Positions 4,895 to 6,973 of a DNA stretch of 6,973 bases are shown one piece after another. The stretch comes from S009-33 sp041694255. GTDB lineage: Bacteria > Patescibacteriota > Gracilibacteria > Absconditabacterales > Absconditicoccaceae. Within the stretch, counting starts at the first letter, position 1. Each line of letters starts with the position of its first letter. Location of the stretch: contig JASMTN010000013.1 in NCBI GenBank assembly GCA_041694255.1, positions 1 to 6,973 on the forward strand, given 5' to 3'. Position numbers and translations under genes: made by a program. Below the pieces are notes generated by a model, which saw nothing but the letters and a program-made list of their open reading frames with translations, was not told where the DNA came from and ran no database searches.

Positions 4895-6973
4895 ATGTTA
4901 TTTAGTTGAAATCTACTTAAAAGATATGTAAATATTAAAGATGATCCTAAGCAAATTGCTGATTATCTTACACTTAAAACTTGTGAGATAGAAGAGATTA
5001 TTACAAGAAAAGTGCCAGAAGATATTGTTATAGGTTATGTTACTTCTTGTGAAAAGCATCCTGATGCTGATAAGCTTTTTGTTACAAGTGTAGATTGTTG
5101 AGATAAGTGAGTTTTTCAAATTGTAACTTGAGCAGAAAATATTCAAAAAGATATATATGTTCCAGTTGCTTTAGAAGGTGCTTATATATCAGAAAAAGAC
5201 CTAAAAATTAAACCTGTAAAAATGAGAGGTTTAGATTCAAATGGTATGATTTGCTCAAAGGAAGAACTTTGAATAAAAGAAGACCTTGATCTTCATGGTA
5301 TATGGATACTTGATGAAGACCTAAATACTTTATCTAAAAAAGATTTATGAAAACCACTTTCTTATGAAGTTCCTTTTATAGATAATTTTATATTTGATAT
5401 AGACAATAAGACACTTACAAATAGACCTGATCTTACATGACACCTATGACAAGCTATAGATTTACATGCCATATACAAAGTTTTTGATAAACAAAAAATA
5501 TATATGAGTGATATTTCAAATATTTTAAAACAATTTTCAAATACAAATATATTTGAGACACTTGAGCATTCAAAACCATCTAATAAAAAAGTATTTTTAG
5601 ATACTCCAAAAGCTAGGTCTTATATTGCATTAGATATAAAAGATATTAAAGTAGCAAAAAGTTGATTTAAAGAAAGACTTGAACTTGTAGATCTTTGAGA
5701 ACAAACTGTAAATAATTATGTAGATTTTTCTAATCTTTTTATGCTTTTAACATGACAGCCTATACACTTTTTTGATGCTGATAAGATTAAAGGTAATATA
5801 ACTGTAAAACAAGCAGAATGATGAGAGGAGTTTATAGATTTATTAGATGAAAAACATATATTAAATGTATGAGATATAATTATAACAGATGATGAAAAGA
5901 TATTAGCACTAGCTTGAGTTATATGATGAAAATCATCTTCTATTACAGAACATACTCAAAATATTACAGTTGAGATATGAAATTTTGATCCTATCCAAGT
6001 AAGAAAAACATGAAATTCTCATGATCTAAGGACAAATGCGAAGATTAGGTTTGAAAAAAATATAAGCCCATTATACACACTATATTCACTTTTATTATTC
6101 TTAGATCAATTTAAACTTTCTTGATTAGAGGGTGATATATGAGGTTTAGCTTTTGTTTATGATGAAGAAACTCAAAAACAATTTGCAAAAAAGGTTCCTG
6201 TAGATTTTAAAGAACTTAAATCTTTTATAGGAGTTGATAATCTAGATGAAGAAAAAATCAATCTTATACTTTCTCAACTTTGATTTGAAGTACTTCAAGA
6301 TGCTGTTAAAGTTCCTTACTGGAGATCTCCAGCAGACATGAATATAAAAGAGGATGTGTTTGAAGAGATTATTAGAATATATGGTTATGAAAATATAACT
6401 TGAAAAGACCTTGAAAGAAATATGGACTATGTTGATTATAATAATCAAACTCAAATTGTTCGTTTAGTAGAAAAGATATTTGTAGAAAATTATGATTATA
6501 CTTTACTTGAAACATACCCTTGGTTTGACCTTGATCTTGTAAGTAAATTCAAAAATTATGATACATCTAAATTATATACCCTTAAAAATGCTATGTCTCC
6601 TGAAAATAAGTATTTAAGAGATAATTTATATTATAATCTAATATGAGTAATATCTAAAAACTTTAGAACTTATGATAATATAAAGGTACTGGAAACTTGA
6701 AAAGTATTTCATCAAGATAATGGTGAAGAGTTAGTTCTTTGAGCTTGTTCTTATAAAAAAGATATTAAAGATTTTAAAGAAAACAATATATTTGAATTTA
6801 AAGATATGCTAGATGATATACTTAAAGATTATAATCTTAAATGACTACTTGAGTATAAAAAAGAAGACATAGAAGGTATATCTCACCCTAAACAAGCTGC
6901 AAAGATATTATTAAATAAACAAGAAATATGAACTATATTTACTTTGCATCCGTATTATCATAAAGAGCTTAAA
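4895..6973 (+). CDS. pheT: Phenylalanine-tRNA ligase beta subunit (3' end outside the window)
   Basis: 693 codons are present, with 28 TGA read as Gly. The beta subunit pairs with PheS to form the (alpha-beta)2 enzyme that charges tRNA-Phe, and it carries the editing site. Domains visible: the N-terminal EMAP/OB-type tRNA-binding domain (about 40-150) with IGYVTSCEKHPDADKL and MRGLDSNGMICSKEELG (110-126); NRPDLTGHLG at 176-185; the B3/B4 editing domain with LTGQPIHFFDADKI and LAGVIGGKSSSITEHT (around 341-345) and RTNAKIRFEKN; the B5 domain (about 428-505) with VPYWRSPADMNIKEDVFEEIIRIYGY; and the catalytic-like core with NAMSPENKYLRDNL, VLETGKVF, then SHPKQAAKIL and TLHPYYH close to the edge. 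The usual C-terminal FDX-ACB anticodon-binding domain (about 100 residues) should lie beyond the window. pheS is not immediately upstream. ATG 4895 gives the usual short lead before the first conserved block. Confidence 0.97.

Noticed and set aside
4913..5146. Minus-strand open frame opposite pheT (and a similar one at 6242-6454)
   Set aside because: Shadow of pheT with hydrophobic low-complexity composition; no start signal or family match.
1..6973. Region of decayed pseudogenes with many nonsense codons
   Set aside because: Only TGA interrupts the frames; there are no frameshifts and no internal TAA or TAG, and catalytic residues are intact in all seven genes.
1..6973. TGA as tryptophan (code 4) or as selenocysteine
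   Set aside because: TGA sits at invariant glycines in six unrelated families; TGG is used at the Trp positions; no SECIS-like need at so many sites.
1..6973. CRISPR array, insertion sequence, tRNA or phage-type defence system
   Set aside because: No spaced direct repeats, terminal inverted repeats, transposase or tRNA cloverleaf seen; the gene content is housekeeping.

Overview
The window comes from a bacterium that reads UGA as glycine (translation table 25). That points to the candidate phyla Absconditabacteria (SR1) or Gracilibacteria (BD1-5/GN02) of the Patescibacteria/CPR. Under the standard code every gene is shredded by in-frame TGA. Read with TGA as Gly, seven uninterrupted same-strand genes cover almost the whole window. 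I counted 88 in-frame TGA codons against 41 GGN codons. Many of the TGAs fall on glycines that are invariant in well-known families: the ABC Walker A and signature motifs, the SAM-methyltransferase GxGxG loop, the TruB GHSGTLDP motif, the GalU YDTGSK motif and the HAD GGND motif. All six complete genes end in TAA or TAG, never TGA. The DNA is visibly very AT-rich, and arginine is almost entirely AGA/AGG. I cannot tell the two phyla apart from this window alone.

Layout, all on the plus strand: (1) 1-976, the C-terminal part of an ABC-F ATPase, cut by the window edge; (2) 1000-1755, a class I SAM-dependent methyltransferase with a PRMT-like look; (3) 1832-2698, galU, UTP-glucose-1-phosphate uridylyltransferase; (4) 2723-3460, a HAD-IIB (Cof / eukaryotic phosphomannomutase-like) hydrolase; (5) 3460-4083, truB, tRNA pseudouridine-55 synthase, its start codon sharing one base with the previous stop; (6) 4103-4774, a short DUF58-family protein; (7) 4895-6973, pheT, phenylalanyl-tRNA synthetase beta subunit, cut at its C-terminus by the window edge.

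Genes 3-6 are packed tightly (gaps of 24, -1 and 19 bases) and look like one transcription unit. Gaps of 76 bases before galU and 120 bases before pheT are the likeliest places for transcription to restart. Functionally this is mostly housekeeping: translation (ABC-F, truB, pheT) and sugar-nucleotide metabolism (galU, perhaps with the HAD enzyme), plus a methyltransferase and a DUF58 protein of unknown target. No tRNA or rRNA gene, CRISPR array, insertion sequence or long repeat was seen, and no gap between genes exceeds 120 bases.

I see no new multi-gene system. The points most worth a second look are the recoding itself, a strong dependence of the glycine codon (TGA or GGN) on the preceding codon, the absence of Shine-Dalgarno sequences at all six visible starts, and the small DUF58 protein with a degenerate metal-binding motif.
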